From contig NZ_QJTI01000002.1 of NCBI RefSeq assembly GCF_003217325.1, positions 62,001-126,000 of the forward strand: a DNA stretch of 64,000 nucleotides. The letters are read 5' to 3'. The DNA is from Rhodopseudomonas faecalis (lineage in GTDB: Bacteria; Pseudomonadota; Alphaproteobacteria; Rhizobiales; Xanthobacteraceae). This document shows positions 37,441 to 46,324 of the stretch, piece by piece (the first letter of the stretch is position 1; each line of letters starts with the position of its first letter). The notes beneath the pieces were generated by a model, which saw only the letters and a program-made list of their open reading frames with translations, was not told where the DNA came from and made no database searches. Position numbers and translations under genes: made by a program.

Positions 37441-38385
37441 TCAGGCCGGAGCGAGTTCAGTGGGGAGCAGGAACTCGATGTCCTCCTCCCGGCCGGGCAG
37501 CACCGAGACCGTCACCGGACCGATCCGGCGCAGTGCTTCGATGACGTCATCGACCAGTACTTCCGGGGCAGAGGCCCCCGCCGTGATGCCAACGGCCCGG
37601 ACGCCGTTCAGCCACGCCGGGTCGAGCTCACTGCCATCGGCGATCAGATAGCTGGGAATGCCGGCTTCGGTGCCGATTTCACGAAGCCGGTTGGAATTGG
37701 AACTGTTGTTGGCGCCGACCACCAGGATTAGGTCGACCAGCTTGCTCAGCTCCCGCACTGCGGATTGCCGATTCTGCGTTGCATAACAGATATCGCGGGT
37801 ATCAGGGCCTTGAATGTCCGGAAAACGTTCGGTGAGCGCGGCGATAATCTCGCGGGTATCATCGACGCTGAGCGTGGTCTGGGTGATGTAGGCCACCGCG
37901 GTATCGCGGGGTAGCGTCAAAGCCGCGACATCGTCCAGGTTCTGGACCAGCAGCACCGGGCCGGGAACCTGGCCCATGGTGCCTTCGACCTCGGGGTGTC
38001 CGGCATGGCCGATCAGGATCAGCACCCGGCCCTTGGCCATGTAGCGCTTGCCCTGATTGTGAACCTTGGTGACCAGCGGGCAGGTGGCGTTCAGCACCGG
38101 CAGGCCGCGCTGCGCCGCTTCTTCCTCGACGGAACGGGCGACGCCATGGGCGCTGAACACCGTGACGGCCTTCGGCGGCACTTCCGACAGATCCTCGACA
38201 AACACCGCGCCCTTTGCTTTTAGGCTTTCGACCACATACTTGTTGTGCACGATCTCGTGGCGCACATAGACAGGCGGGCCATATTTCTCCAAAGCGAGTT
38301 CGACGATCTCGATCGCCCGCACGACGCCGGCGCAAAAGCCACGCGGTTGCGCCAGGAATACCTCAAGGGGACGAACATTATACAA
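37441..38385 (-). CDS. ispH: 4-hydroxy-3-methylbut-2-enyl diphosphate reductase
   Basis: Last enzyme of the MEP pathway; makes IPP and DMAPP with a 4Fe-4S cluster. 314 residues. The three cluster cysteines are in PRGFCAGV (residue 18), NATCPLV (near 100) and [10 protein letters not shown] (near 200), and SSNSNRL plus GASAPE complete the active site. It heads a two-gene unit with hpnH, tying isoprenoid supply to hopanoid side-chain synthesis; the same linkage occurs in other hopanoid producers. It is divergent from hpnN. Confidence 0.96.
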   Translation of the reverse strand: MYNVRPLEVFLAQPRGFCAGVVRAIEIVELALEKYGPPVYVRHEIVHNKYVVESLKAKGAVFVEDLSEVPPKAVTVFSAHGVARSVEEEAAQRGLPVLNATCPLVTKVHNQGKRYMAKGRVLILIGHAGHPEVEGTMGQVPGPVLLVQNLDDVAALTLPRDTAVAYITQTTLSVDDTREIIAALTERFPDIQGPDTRDICYATQNRQSAVRELSKLVDLILVVGANNSSNSNRLREIGTEAGIPSYLIADGSELDPAWLNGVRAVGITAGASAPEVLVDDVIEALRRIGPVTVSVLPGREEDIEFLLPTELAPA

Positions 38386-38438
38386 GGTCGACGATCCTTA
38401 TTGTCGGACTGATCAAAAGCAAACAGATACCATACCAA

Positions 38439-38460
38439 GGTACGGGTGGCACACCGTACC
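38439..38460. promoter_or_regulatory. Inverted repeat between ispH and hpnN
   Basis: GGTACGG and CCGTACC form a perfect 7-bp inverted repeat with an 8-bp spacer (22 bp overall) in the 278-bp divergent promoter region. It could be an operator for a dimeric regulator of both genes. No regulator in the window is an obvious partner. Confidence 0.45.
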
Positions 38461-38663
38461 GGGAACATATGAGCTTGTCACCGCAGTGCAACGCGGTTGG
38501 CAATTGCCGTTTGACAGATTAATTCGGCGTCAGCACGCCGGTCCGTCATAGGCCAAGTCGTTCCGTACTTGAAGGTTCGACTTGGCGGGAGAGACCTGCG
38601 GATCGGAACTCCATCAGGATCTGGCGCATTCTAGGCACGCCAAGAGCGATAGAAAGTCAAGTT

Positions 38664-41252
38664 GTGCTCAAGAAAGTAGTCGTAGCGATCGTTCGGACCT
38701 CGACCCGCTTCGCACCCATCACGGTTGTTATTGCGGCAATTCTTGCAGTTCTTGGCGGTATTTACAGCGTCCAGAATTTCGGGATCAACACCGATATCAA
38801 CCGGCTGATCTCCCCCAGCTTGGACTGGCGGCAGCGCGATATCGCCTTCGATAAAGCCTTCGATCAGGAACGCCTGATCCTGGCGGTGGTCGAGGCGCCG
38901 ACCCCGGAATTCGCCAATGCCGCGGCGACCCGGCTCACGGAAAAATTATCGGATAACCATAAAGACTTCGACTCCGTGCAGCGGCTCGGAGGTGGTGAAT
39001 TTTTCGATAAAAATGGGCTGTTGTTCCTGCCCACCGAGCAGGTGGCGCAGATGACCAGCCAGTTCCAGGCGGCGGCACCGCTGCTGGAAATCATGGCCGG
39101 CGACCCCAGCCTGCGCGGCCTGACCGCGGCGCTGGAGACCGGCCTGCTCGGTATCAAGCGCGGCGAAATCACGCTGGATGGCACCACCCGGCCGTTCTCG
39201 ATGATCGCCGATACCGTGGACCAGGTGCTGAAAACTGGCTCCGCCACGTTCTCCTGGCGAGCCTTGGTGAGCGATACGCCGGTCACGGATGGTGATCGCC
39301 GCGCCTTCATCGAGGTCAAGCCGGTGCTGGACTTCAAGGCGCTGGAACCCGGCCGCGCTGCGACCGATGCGATCCGCCAGGCGGCCACCGATCTCAACCT
39401 CGCCGGTGAGTATGGCGCGCGGGTGCGGCTGACCGGGCCGGTGCCGATCGCCAATGAGGAGTTCGCCACCGTTCAGGAAGGCGCGGTGGTCAACGCCCTC
39501 GGCACGGTGGCGGTGGTGCTGCTGATCCTGTGGCTGGCGCTGCATTCCTCCAAAATCATCTTCGCAGTGTTCGTCAACCTGTTCGTCGGACTGGCGATTA
39601 CCACTGCGCTCGGCCTGATGCTGGTCGGCTCGCTCAACCTGCTGTCGATTGCGTTTGCGGTGCTGTTTGTCGGCCTCGGCGTCGATTTCGGGATACAGTT
39701 CAGCGTGCGCTACCGCTCCGAGCGCTACAAAAACGACAATCTCGATCAGGCACTCGCCAAGGCTGCGGAATACTCCGCCGTGCCGCTGTCACTGGCGGCG
39801 ATGGCGACCGCGGCCGGGTTCCTGTCGTTCCTGCCGACCGCCTATAAGGGCGTGTCGGAACTCGGCGAGATCGCTGGCCTCGGCATGGTGGTGGCGTTCG
39901 TGTCGAGCATCACCCTGCTGCCGGCGCTGATCAAGCTCTTGAACCCGCCCGGCGAAAAGGAGCCGGTCGGCTACTCTTTCCTGGCGCCGCTCGACCGCAT
40001 TCTCGAAGATTATCGGGTCGCGATCGTCGGCGGCACGCTGCTGATCGCGGTGGCCGGTCTGCCGCTGCTGTACTTCCTGCATTTTGACTTCAACCCGATC
40101 AATCTGCGCAGTCCGAAGGTGGAATCGATCGCCACCTTCCTTGATCTGCGCAAGGATCCGAACACGGGCGCCAATGCCGTCAATGTGTTGGTGCCCTCGG
40201 TGGAAGCGGCGCGCGAAGTGCAGGCCAAGCTTGCCAAGGTGCCTGAAGTGCAGAGCACGATCTCGCTCGACACATTTGTGCCGGCTGATCAGGACGCCAA
40301 GCTCAAGCTGATCGCGGACGGCGCCAAGGTGTTGCTGCCGGCGCTCAATCCGGAAGCGATCGATCCGCCGCCGAGCGATGAGGAGAACGTCGCGGCGCTC
40401 AAGAGCACCATTGCCGCGCTGCGCAAGGCGGCTGGCGACGGCAACAGCTCGGGCGCTTTGGCGTCGCGCCGGCTCGCCGACGCGCTGAACAAGTTGGTGG
40501 AGGCCGATGCCGCCACCCGCGACAAGGTGCAGGCGGTGTTCGTGGTGCCGCTCAAAATGGCGCTCGACCAGCTGCGCAATCTGCTGCAGGCCGGCCCGGT
40601 GACGCTCGACAATCTGCCCGCCAGCCTGGTGTCGGGGTGGAAGACCAAGGATGGTCAGGTCCGGGTGCAGGCGCTGCCGCGCGGCGACCCGAACGACAAC
40701 GACACGTTGCGCGCCTTCGCTGACGCGGTGCTGAAAGCAGAGCCGAACGCGGTCGGCGGCCCGGTGTCGATCCTGAAATCGGGTGACACCATCGTCTCGG
40801 CCTTCATGCAGGCCGGCTGGTGGGCGCTCGGCGTGATCGCGCTGCTGCTGTGGATCACGCTGCGCCGCATCACCGACGTGCTGCTGACGCTGGTGCCGCT
40901 GCTGGTGGCCGGAGCGGTGACGCTCGAGATTTGCGTGTTGATCGGGCTGCCGCTCAACTTCGCCAACATCGTCGCGTTGCCGCTGCTGCTCGGCATCGGC
41001 GTGGCGTTCAAGATCTATTACGTCACGGCCTGGCGGGCCGGGCGTACCAATCTGCTGCAATCGGCGCTGACCCGGGCGATCTTCTTCAGCGCCCTGACCA
41101 CCGCCACCGCGTTTGGCAGCCTTTGGTTGTCGAGCCATCCGGGCACAGCCAGCATGGGCAAGCTGCTCGCGCTGTCGCTGGTGACCACGCTGGCGGCGGT
41201 GCTGCTGTTCCAGCCGGCCTTGATGGGCAAGCCGCGCAAAATTGCAGACTAG
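38664..41252 (+). CDS. hpnN: Hopanoid transporter HpnN (RND/MMPL)
   Basis: Moves hopanoids from the inner toward the outer membrane; this role was shown for HpnN of R. palustris and its structure solved for Burkholderia. 862 residues in two halves: TM1 (ITVVIAAILAVLGGIYSVQ), periplasmic loop to about 270, TM2-6 including VGLGVDFGIQFSVRYR, then TM7 near 455 (VGGTLLIAVAGLPLLYFL), second loop, and TM8-12 ending near KPRKIAD. The start is a GTG. It is paralogous to the 25601 transporter and followed by hpnO. Confidence 0.94.
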   Translation: MLKKVVVAIVRTSTRFAPITVVIAAILAVLGGIYSVQNFGINTDINRLISPSLDWRQRDIAFDKAFDQERLILAVVEAPTPEFANAAATRLTEKLSDNHKDFDSVQRLGGGEFFDKNGLLFLPTEQVAQMTSQFQAAAPLLEIMAGDPSLRGLTAALETGLLGIKRGEITLDGTTRPFSMIADTVDQVLKTGSATFSWRALVSDTPVTDGDRRAFIEVKPVLDFKALEPGRAATDAIRQAATDLNLAGEYGARVRLTGPVPIANEEFATVQEGAVVNALGTVAVVLLILWLALHSSKIIFAVFVNLFVGLAITTALGLMLVGSLNLLSIAFAVLFVGLGVDFGIQFSVRYRSERYKNDNLDQALAKAAEYSAVPLSLAAMATAAGFLSFLPTAYKGVSELGEIAGLGMVVAFVSSITLLPALIKLLNPPGEKEPVGYSFLAPLDRILEDYRVAIVGGTLLIAVAGLPLLYFLHFDFNPINLRSPKVESIATFLDLRKDPNTGANAVNVLVPSVEAAREVQAKLAKVPEVQSTISLDTFVPADQDAKLKLIADGAKVLLPALNPEAIDPPPSDEENVAALKSTIAALRKAAGDGNSSGALASRRLADALNKLVEADAATRDKVQAVFVVPLKMALDQLRNLLQAGPVTLDNLPASLVSGWKTKDGQVRVQALPRGDPNDNDTLRAFADAVLKAEPNAVGGPVSILKSGDTIVSAFMQAGWWALGVIALLLWITLRRITDVLLTLVPLLVAGAVTLEICVLIGLPLNFANIVALPLLLGIGVAFKIYYVTAWRAGRTNLLQSALTRAIFFSALTTATAFGSLWLSSHPGTASMGKLLALSLVTTLAAVLLFQPALMGKPRKIAD

Positions 41253-41500
41253 CCCGGCAACGAGCGCAGCCCCGGCGGCGGAAGCCGCTGGGGCATGTGC
41301 GCTTTCTGGGGATCGGGGTTGTTCTCGCCGTTGCGGCCCTGTATCGTCTTTGTGACGAGCCGCGCCAAGCATCCCCCGTCGCCTGTTGCGTTTGGGTGGA
41401 GCGGCTTTGTCTCCGACTTGCACATTCCGAGTAGCGCCAGCGGTGACGGTCCGGCGAGGGCGGTCCCTCGCACGCCATATTCCGCAGACACTCCGTGGAC
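41253..41500. other. hpnN-hpnO spacer
   Basis: No convincing gene in the first 250 bp after hpnN; one open frame here has unnatural composition. A small open frame and a long palindrome occupy the remainder up to hpnO. Confidence 0.45.
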
Positions 41501-41605
41501 ATGCATGATGTTTCTGAACCTGCGTTGGACGATCTGCTAGCGCCTGCCAAATCGCCGCATGCGGCGATTTCTGTTGACGGTCTGCCCACCAAACGAAGTA
41601 AGTAG
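41501..41605 (+). CDS. Possible 34-codon leader ORF before hpnO
   Basis: Encodes MHDVSEPALDDLLAPAKSPH and ends TKRSK; its stop is three bases before the hpnO ATG. Composition is protein-like and the tight spacing would couple it to hpnO, but there is no clear ribosome site, no recognised family and no comparative evidence. It contains the 22-bp palindrome in its middle. Confidence 0.35.
   Translation: MHDVSEPALDDLLAPAKSPHAAISVDGLPTKRSK
41549..41570. promoter_or_regulatory. 22-bp perfect palindrome upstream of hpnO
   Basis: AAATCGCCG-CATG-CGGCGATTT is perfectly symmetrical. As RNA it forms a 9-bp stem with a tetraloop followed by TTTCTGTTG, so it may be an hpnN terminator or a leader hairpin; as DNA it may be an operator. 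It is 39 bp from the hpnO ATG. Confidence 0.5.
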
Positions 41606-41608
41606 CCG

Positions 41609-43000
41609 ATGCAATATCCGAACCTAGACGCTTCCGAGATATTCGCGAATCGCGAGGGCCAGCGCAGTGCGATGCACTCGCGCTACCTGAACGAACAGCT
41701 CGTGAGAGTCCTGAAGACTATCGGCTACGACGTTGGCTTTCAGCGCGGCGAAGGCCAGTATCTGTTCGATCGCGAGGGCGCCCGCTATCTCGATCTCTTG
41801 AGCGGCTTTGGCGTATTCGCGATCGGCCGCAATCATCCGGTGCTGCGTCAGACGCTGAAAAGCGTGCTCGACAGCGACTTCCCCAATCTGGTGCAGCTCG
41901 ACGTCTCGACGCTGGCCGGCGTGCTCGCCGAGCGGCTGCTTGAGCATGTGCCGTATCTCGACAAGGTGTTTTTCGCCAATTCCGGCGCGGAATGCGTCGA
42001 GGCCGCGATCAAATTCGCCCGTGGTGCCACCGGCCGGCCCGGCATCATCCATTGCGAGCATTCGTTCCACGGCCTGACCTATGGCGGCCTGTCGCTGACC
42101 GGCGATCCGAATTTCCGCACCGGCTTTGAGCCGCTGCTGCCGGGCTGCTCGGCGATTCCGTTCAACGACCTGGAAGCCTTGGAGAAGGCGCTCTCGACCC
42201 GCAAGATCGCGGCGTTCATCGTCGAGCCGATCCAGGGCAAGGGCGTCAATATGCCGAGCGACGAGTTCCTGCCCGGCGCTGCCGCGCTGTGCAAACGCTA
42301 TGGCACGCTGTTCGTCGCCGACGAGATTCAAACCGGCCTTGGCCGCACTGGCCGCTTCTTGGCGGTCGAGCACTGGAACGTCGAACCCGACATGGTGCTG
42401 CTGTCCAAGGCGCTGTCCGGCGGTCACGTGCCGGTTGGCGCGGTGCTGACCCGCAAGTCGGTCTTCGAAAAGATCTTCAACCGCATGGACCGCGCCGTGG
42501 TGCACGGCTCGACCTTTGGCAAGAACGATCTGGCGATGGCCGCCGGCATCGCCACGCTGGAAGTGCTGAAAGCCGAAAAGCTGGTCGAGGCCGCCGCCAA
42601 GCGCGGCGCCGAGCTGCGGCTGGCGCTGAACAGCCTGGTGCCGGGCTATGAGATGCTCAAAGAGGTGCGCGGCAAGGGCCTGATGATCGGCGTCGAATTC
42701 GGCCCGCCGCAATCGCTGCGCCTCAAGGCGTCGTGGGCGATGCTGGAGACCGCCAATAAGGGGCTGTTCTGCCAGCTGATCACCGTGCCGCTGTTCAAGG
42801 ATCACAAGATCCTGACCCAGGTGGCCGGCCACGCCAGCCACACCGTCAAGCTGCTGCCGCCGCTCACCATCACCGAGGACGATTGCAAGTGGATCGCGGG
42901 CTCGTTCGATCAGGTGATCGCCGACAGCCATAAGGTGCCGGGCGCGATCTGGTCGCTGGGCAAGACCCTGGTCGACAACGCGGTGCGCAAGTCCGCTTAA
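41609..43000 (+). CDS. hpnO: Aminobacteriohopanetriol synthase HpnO (class III aminotransferase)
   Basis: PLP-dependent aminotransferase that converts ribosylhopane to 35-aminobacteriohopanetriol. 463 residues of the class III fold: LLSGFGVFAIGRNHP, FFANSGAECVEAAIKFAR, the aspartate in VADEIQTGLGRTG near 240, and the PLP lysine in LLSKALSGGHVPVGA near 266. Long N-terminal segment and C-terminal extension agree with the HpnO type. It is the final gene of the locus and ends in a hairpin overlapping its stop codon. HpnO activity follows from family knowledge and context. Confidence 0.92.
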   Translation: MQYPNLDASEIFANREGQRSAMHSRYLNEQLVRVLKTIGYDVGFQRGEGQYLFDREGARYLDLLSGFGVFAIGRNHPVLRQTLKSVLDSDFPNLVQLDVSTLAGVLAERLLEHVPYLDKVFFANSGAECVEAAIKFARGATGRPGIIHCEHSFHGLTYGGLSLTGDPNFRTGFEPLLPGCSAIPFNDLEALEKALSTRKIAAFIVEPIQGKGVNMPSDEFLPGAAALCKRYGTLFVADEIQTGLGRTGRFLAVEHWNVEPDMVLLSKALSGGHVPVGAVLTRKSVFEKIFNRMDRAVVHGSTFGKNDLAMAAGIATLEVLKAEKLVEAAAKRGAELRLALNSLVPGYEMLKEVRGKGLMIGVEFGPPQSLRLKASWAMLETANKGLFCQLITVPLFKDHKILTQVAGHASHTVKLLPPLTITEDDCKWIAGSFDQVIADSHKVPGAIWSLGKTLVDNAVRKSA

Positions 43001-43008
43001 GCGGACTT
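42989..43008 (+). terminator. Hairpin at hpnO stop codon
   Basis: A perfect 20-bp palindrome (AAGTCCGCTTAAGCGGACTT) includes the TAA stop of hpnO. It ends in TTTG; a compact terminator-like structure with a short T-tract. Confidence 0.5.
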
Positions 43009-43031
43009 TGCAGCTCGGTTGCTTCGAGGTT

Positions 43032-43092
43032 CGTCATTGCGAGGCGCGCTCAAGTCCGTCATTGCGAGGCGCGCAGCGACGAAGCAATCCAG
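43032..43092. repeat. Dispersed repeat family A (CATTGCGAG...GAAGCAATCC), two heads
   Basis: Two copies of CGTCATTGCGAGGCGCGC 26 bp apart; the second continues to CGACGAAGCAATCCAG. The same core recurs near 46.9, 51.6-51.8 and 55.3 kb. Such REP-like elements are abundant in Bradyrhizobium and Rhodopseudomonas. Confidence 0.85.
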
Positions 43093-43151
43093 CGTTCCGT
43101 GCGCAGACCTTGTTGGCTGTGTGCGGTTCGCGCCATCAGCCCCACCCAGGC

Positions 43152-43188
43152 CGTCATGCCCGCGCTTTGTCGCGGGCGTCCACGTCTT
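43152..43188. repeat. Dispersed repeat family B (CGTCATGCCCG...CCACGTCTT), half element
   Basis: CGTCATGCCCGCG, a short loop, CGCGGGCG and CCACGTCTT. This matches the left half of the element found inside dnaE2. It sits beside family A between hpnO and the GMC oxidoreductase; no gene lies in this 265-bp gap. Confidence 0.75.
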
Positions 43189-43265
43189 AGAGTCCGTGCA
43201 GGGTGAAGACCCCGGTTCTGACGCGGCGAGCTTGGTAGCTTCTCGCGGTCGCACGAGCTGAAGAA

Positions 43266-44885
43266 CTACCTGCCATCCTCCAAAATCATCGCCGCGCCTT
43301 TTTCACCGATCATCGCCGCCGGGGTGTTGGTGTTGCCCGAGGTGATGGTCGGCATGATCGAGGCATCGACCACGCGCAAGGCGCCGATGCCATAGACCCG
43401 CAGCCTTTCATCCACCACCGCGAGCGGATCGCTCGGCAGCCCCATCTTGGCCGTGCCGACCGGGTGAAAGATCGTGGTGCCGATATCGCCGGCCGCTTTC
43501 GCCAGCGCCGCATCATCGTCGCCGACCGAGGGGCCGGGTAGATATTCCTGCGGCTGATATTTGGCGAGCGCTGGCTGTTTCATCAGCCTGCGGGTGACGC
43601 GGATCGCGTCGGCCGCGACTTTGCGGTCCTCATCGGTCGACAGATAATGCGGCGCGATTGAGGGCGCGGCCAAGGGATCGGCACTGCGCAGCCTGATCTC
43701 GCCGCGCGAGGTCGGTCGCAAATTGCAGGCACTGACCGTGATCGCCGGAAAGCGGTGCAGCGGATCGCCAAACTTGTCGAGCGACAGCGGCTGCACATGG
43801 AACTGGATATTGACGCGCTCCTGATGCGGATCGGAGCGGGTGAAGATACCGAGCTGCGACGGCGCCATGGTCAGCGGGCCGCGCCGGCGCAGCGCGTAGT
43901 CCAGCCCCATCAGCCCGCGCCGCGCCAGCGAGTGATAGGTCTCGTTCAGCGTGCGCACGCCGCTGACCTGATAGATGGCGCGCTGCTGCAGATGATCCTG
44001 CAGATTGCGGCCGACGCCGGGCCGATCCACAAGCGGCGTGATGCCGAGCGGCGCCAGCCATTCCGCCGGGCCGATGCCGGAGCGATGCAGCACCTGGACC
44101 GAGCCGATCGAGCCGGCGCACAGCACGATCTCGCCCTTGGCGCGCGCCTCGATGGTCTCGCCGCGCTGGCTGTAGCGCACGCCGACGGCGCGGCCATCTT
44201 CGATCAGCAGCCGTTCGACCAGCACGTCGGTTTCCAGCCGCAGATTGAGCCGCTTCAGCGCTGGCTTGAGGAAACCGCGTGCAGACGACCAACGCCGGCC
44301 GCGCTTCTGGTTGACGTGGAAATAGCCGATGCCTTCATTATCGCCGGTGTTGAAATCGGCGGTGCGCGGAATGCCGAGCTGGGTGGCGGCGTCGGCCACG
44401 GCATCCAGCACCGTCCAGGACAGCCGCGGCGCCTCGACCCGAAAACCGCCGCCGCTGCCGTGGTAATCGCCCGCGCCCATGAAATGATCTTCCAGCTTGA
44501 TGAAGGCCGGCAGCACGTCGTTCCAGCCCCAGCCGGTGAGGCCGAGTTGCCGCCAATGATCATAGTCGGCGGCCTGGCCGCGCATCGAGATCATGGCGTT
44601 GATCGCCGAGCAGCCGCCGATCACCTTGCCGCGCGGATAGGCCAGCGCGCGGCCGTTCAGCCCCGGCTCGGGCTCGGTCTTGAACATCCAGTCGGAGCGC
44701 GGATTGCCGATCGCGAACAGATAGCCGACCGGAATGTGGAACCAGATCCAGTTGTCGCGGCCGCCGGCTTCCAGCAGCAGCACCTTGTTGGCGGGGTTGG
44801 ACGACAGCCGGTTGGCGACGATGCAGCCCGCCGTTCCTGCGCCCACCACGATATAGTCGAACTCGCCCTCGAGCCGTTTCGCCAT
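43266..44885 (-). CDS. GMC-family oxidoreductase (choline dehydrogenase-like)
   Basis: FAD-dependent alcohol dehydrogenase/oxidase of 539 residues. The N-terminal FAD motif FDYIVVGAGTAGCIVANRLS is at residues 9-28; GMC signatures follow as YPRGKVIGGCSAINAM near 85 and GSIGSVQVLHRSGIGP near 255. The C-terminal active-site region reads FHPVGTAKMG and VDASIMPTITSGNTNTP with the catalytic histidine and asparagine. Choline dehydrogenase is the default name for this clade, but no betaine genes adjoin and the substrate may be another alcohol. I chose the ATG giving MAKRLEGEFDY over one 15 codons earlier. Confidence 0.9.
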   Translation of the reverse strand: MAKRLEGEFDYIVVGAGTAGCIVANRLSSNPANKVLLLEAGGRDNWIWFHIPVGYLFAIGNPRSDWMFKTEPEPGLNGRALAYPRGKVIGGCSAINAMISMRGQAADYDHWRQLGLTGWGWNDVLPAFIKLEDHFMGAGDYHGSGGGFRVEAPRLSWTVLDAVADAATQLGIPRTADFNTGDNEGIGYFHVNQKRGRRWSSARGFLKPALKRLNLRLETDVLVERLLIEDGRAVGVRYSQRGETIEARAKGEIVLCAGSIGSVQVLHRSGIGPAEWLAPLGITPLVDRPGVGRNLQDHLQQRAIYQVSGVRTLNETYHSLARRGLMGLDYALRRRGPLTMAPSQLGIFTRSDPHQERVNIQFHVQPLSLDKFGDPLHRFPAITVSACNLRPTSRGEIRLRSADPLAAPSIAPHYLSTDEDRKVAADAIRVTRRLMKQPALAKYQPQEYLPGPSVGDDDAALAKAAGDIGTTIFHPVGTAKMGLPSDPLAVVDERLRVYGIGALRVVDASIMPTITSGNTNTPAAMIGEKGAAMILEDGR

Positions 44886-45061
44886 CCCGTGCACCTGTTG
44901 TTTTTGCTCGCGGTCTTTGCCGCGGATCATTGAGGCTTAGCGTCGCTGCACGGCCCTGTACAGCTGGCATGTCGGCGGAGGCCGGTGGCGTACCGGCCTC
45001 CTTGGGCGGTGCCTTGGGCGCGCGAGGCGGTCATGCTAGAGCTAGGCTCTGACCATTGGGA

Positions 45062-46240
45062 ATGACCATGCCGATCATCAACCGCGTCGCCGATCTGTTG
45101 CCTGACATCGTCGCCTGGCGCCGCGACCTGCACGCCCATCCCGAGCTGATGTACGACGTGCATCGCACCGCGGCGCTGGTCGCGGAGAAATTGCGCGAAT
45201 TTGGCTGCGATGAGGTGGTGAGCGGCATCGGCCGCACCGGCGTGGTCGCGGTGATCAACGGCCGGCAGCCGGCCGATGGCCAGGCGGTGCGCTGCATCGG
45301 GCTGCGCGCCGACATGGACGCGCTGCCGATCAAAGAAGCGACCGGGCTGCCTTATGCGTCCAAAACTCCGGGCGTGATGCATGCCTGCGGCCATGACGGC
45401 CATACGGCCATGCTGCTCGGCGCGGCGCGCTACCTCGCCGAAACCCGCAATTTCGCCGGCCGCGCGGTGCTGATCTTTCAGCCAGCCGAAGAGGGCGGCG
45501 GCGGCGCCGCGGCGATGATTGCCGACGGTCTGGTCGAGCGCTTTGCGATCGATCAGATGTACGGCATGCATAATGGCCCCGGCATGCCGCTGGGAACGTT
45601 TTCGCTCCGGCCCGGCGCGATCATGGCCTCGACCGATTCCATCGATCTGCGCATTGAGGGGGTCGGCGGCCATGCCGCGCGGCCGCATAATTCCATCGAT
45701 CCGGTGCTGGCCGGCGCAAAACTGGTGATTGCGCTGCAATCGATCGTGTCGCGCTCGGTCGATCCGCTCGAGTCGGCGGTGCTGTCGATGTGCGAGTTCC
45801 ACGCCGGCAGCGCGCGCAACGTCATTCCGCACACCGCCGAACTGAAGGGCACGGTGCGCACGCTGTCACCGCAGATCCGCGATCTGATGGAGCAGCGGGT
45901 GCGCGAAGTGGTGGCGGGCGTGGCGCAGCTGACCGGCACCTCGATCGAGCTGAGCTATGAGCGCGGCTATCCGGTGGTGGTCAATCATGACGCGCAGACC
46001 GCCCATGCCGCGGCGGTCGCCGCCGAGATCGTCGGCGAGGGCCGGGTGATGGACATGCCGCCGCTGATGAGCGCCGAGGATTTCGCCTATATGCTGGAGG
46101 CGCGCCCCGGCGCGCTGATCTTCATCGGCAATGGCAACAGCGCCGGGTTGCATCACCCGGCCTATGACTTCAACGACGATGCGATCGTGTTCGGCACCTC
46201 GTATTGGATCAGGCTGGTGGAGACCACGCTGGCGGCGTGA
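45062..46240 (+). CDS. M20-family amidohydrolase (hippurate hydrolase-like)
   Basis: Metal-dependent hydrolase of N-acyl amino acids or similar amides, about 392 residues. Metal ligands are visible in LRADMDALPI, HACGHDGHTAMLLGAARYL and QPAEEGGGGAAAMI; the dimerisation lid begins VGGHAARPHNSIDP, and the C-terminal histidine is in GLHHPAYDFNDDA. Several close start codons exist (TTG, then two ATGs); the second or third gives a normal N-terminus. Stands alone between divergent GMC oxidoreductase and the ferritin-like gene. Natural substrate unknown. Confidence 0.9.
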   Translation: MTMPIINRVADLLPDIVAWRRDLHAHPELMYDVHRTAALVAEKLREFGCDEVVSGIGRTGVVAVINGRQPADGQAVRCIGLRADMDALPIKEATGLPYASKTPGVMHACGHDGHTAMLLGAARYLAETRNFAGRAVLIFQPAEEGGGGAAAMIADGLVERFAIDQMYGMHNGPGMPLGTFSLRPGAIMASTDSIDLRIEGVGGHAARPHNSIDPVLAGAKLVIALQSIVSRSVDPLESAVLSMCEFHAGSARNVIPHTAELKGTVRTLSPQIRDLMEQRVREVVAGVAQLTGTSIELSYERGYPVVVNHDAQTAHAAAVAAEIVGEGRVMDMPPLMSAEDFAYMLEARPGALIFIGNGNSAGLHHPAYDFNDDAIVFGTSYWIRLVETTLAA

Positions 46241-46256
46241 AGCTGACCGCGCGGCC

Positions 46257-46281
46257 GGAACCATGGGCGGCACATGGCGTT
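46257..46281 (+). promoter_or_regulatory. EcfG-type promoter of the ferritin-like gene
   Basis: GGAAC at 46257-46261, 16 bp, then CGTT at 46278-46281, an exact fit to GGAAC-N16/17-CGTT. It is 43 bp before the ATG of a DUF892 gene, a family often under general stress control in alphaproteobacteria. Confidence 0.7.
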
Positions 46282-46324
46282 GGGGGCAGGCATTGTCCCG
46301 CTATCGCCAACCATGGAGTGCGTC

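Noticed and set aside
41295-41540. 81-codon open frame between hpnN and hpnO
   Set aside because: Cys/Trp/Pro-rich random-looking product, no ribosome site, no family; only the 34-codon frame closer to hpnO is kept as a possibility.
43266-44933. Divergent 392-codon frame opposite the GMC oxidoreductase
   Set aside because: His/Arg/Ala-rich shadow of a gene with clear FAD and GMC signatures.
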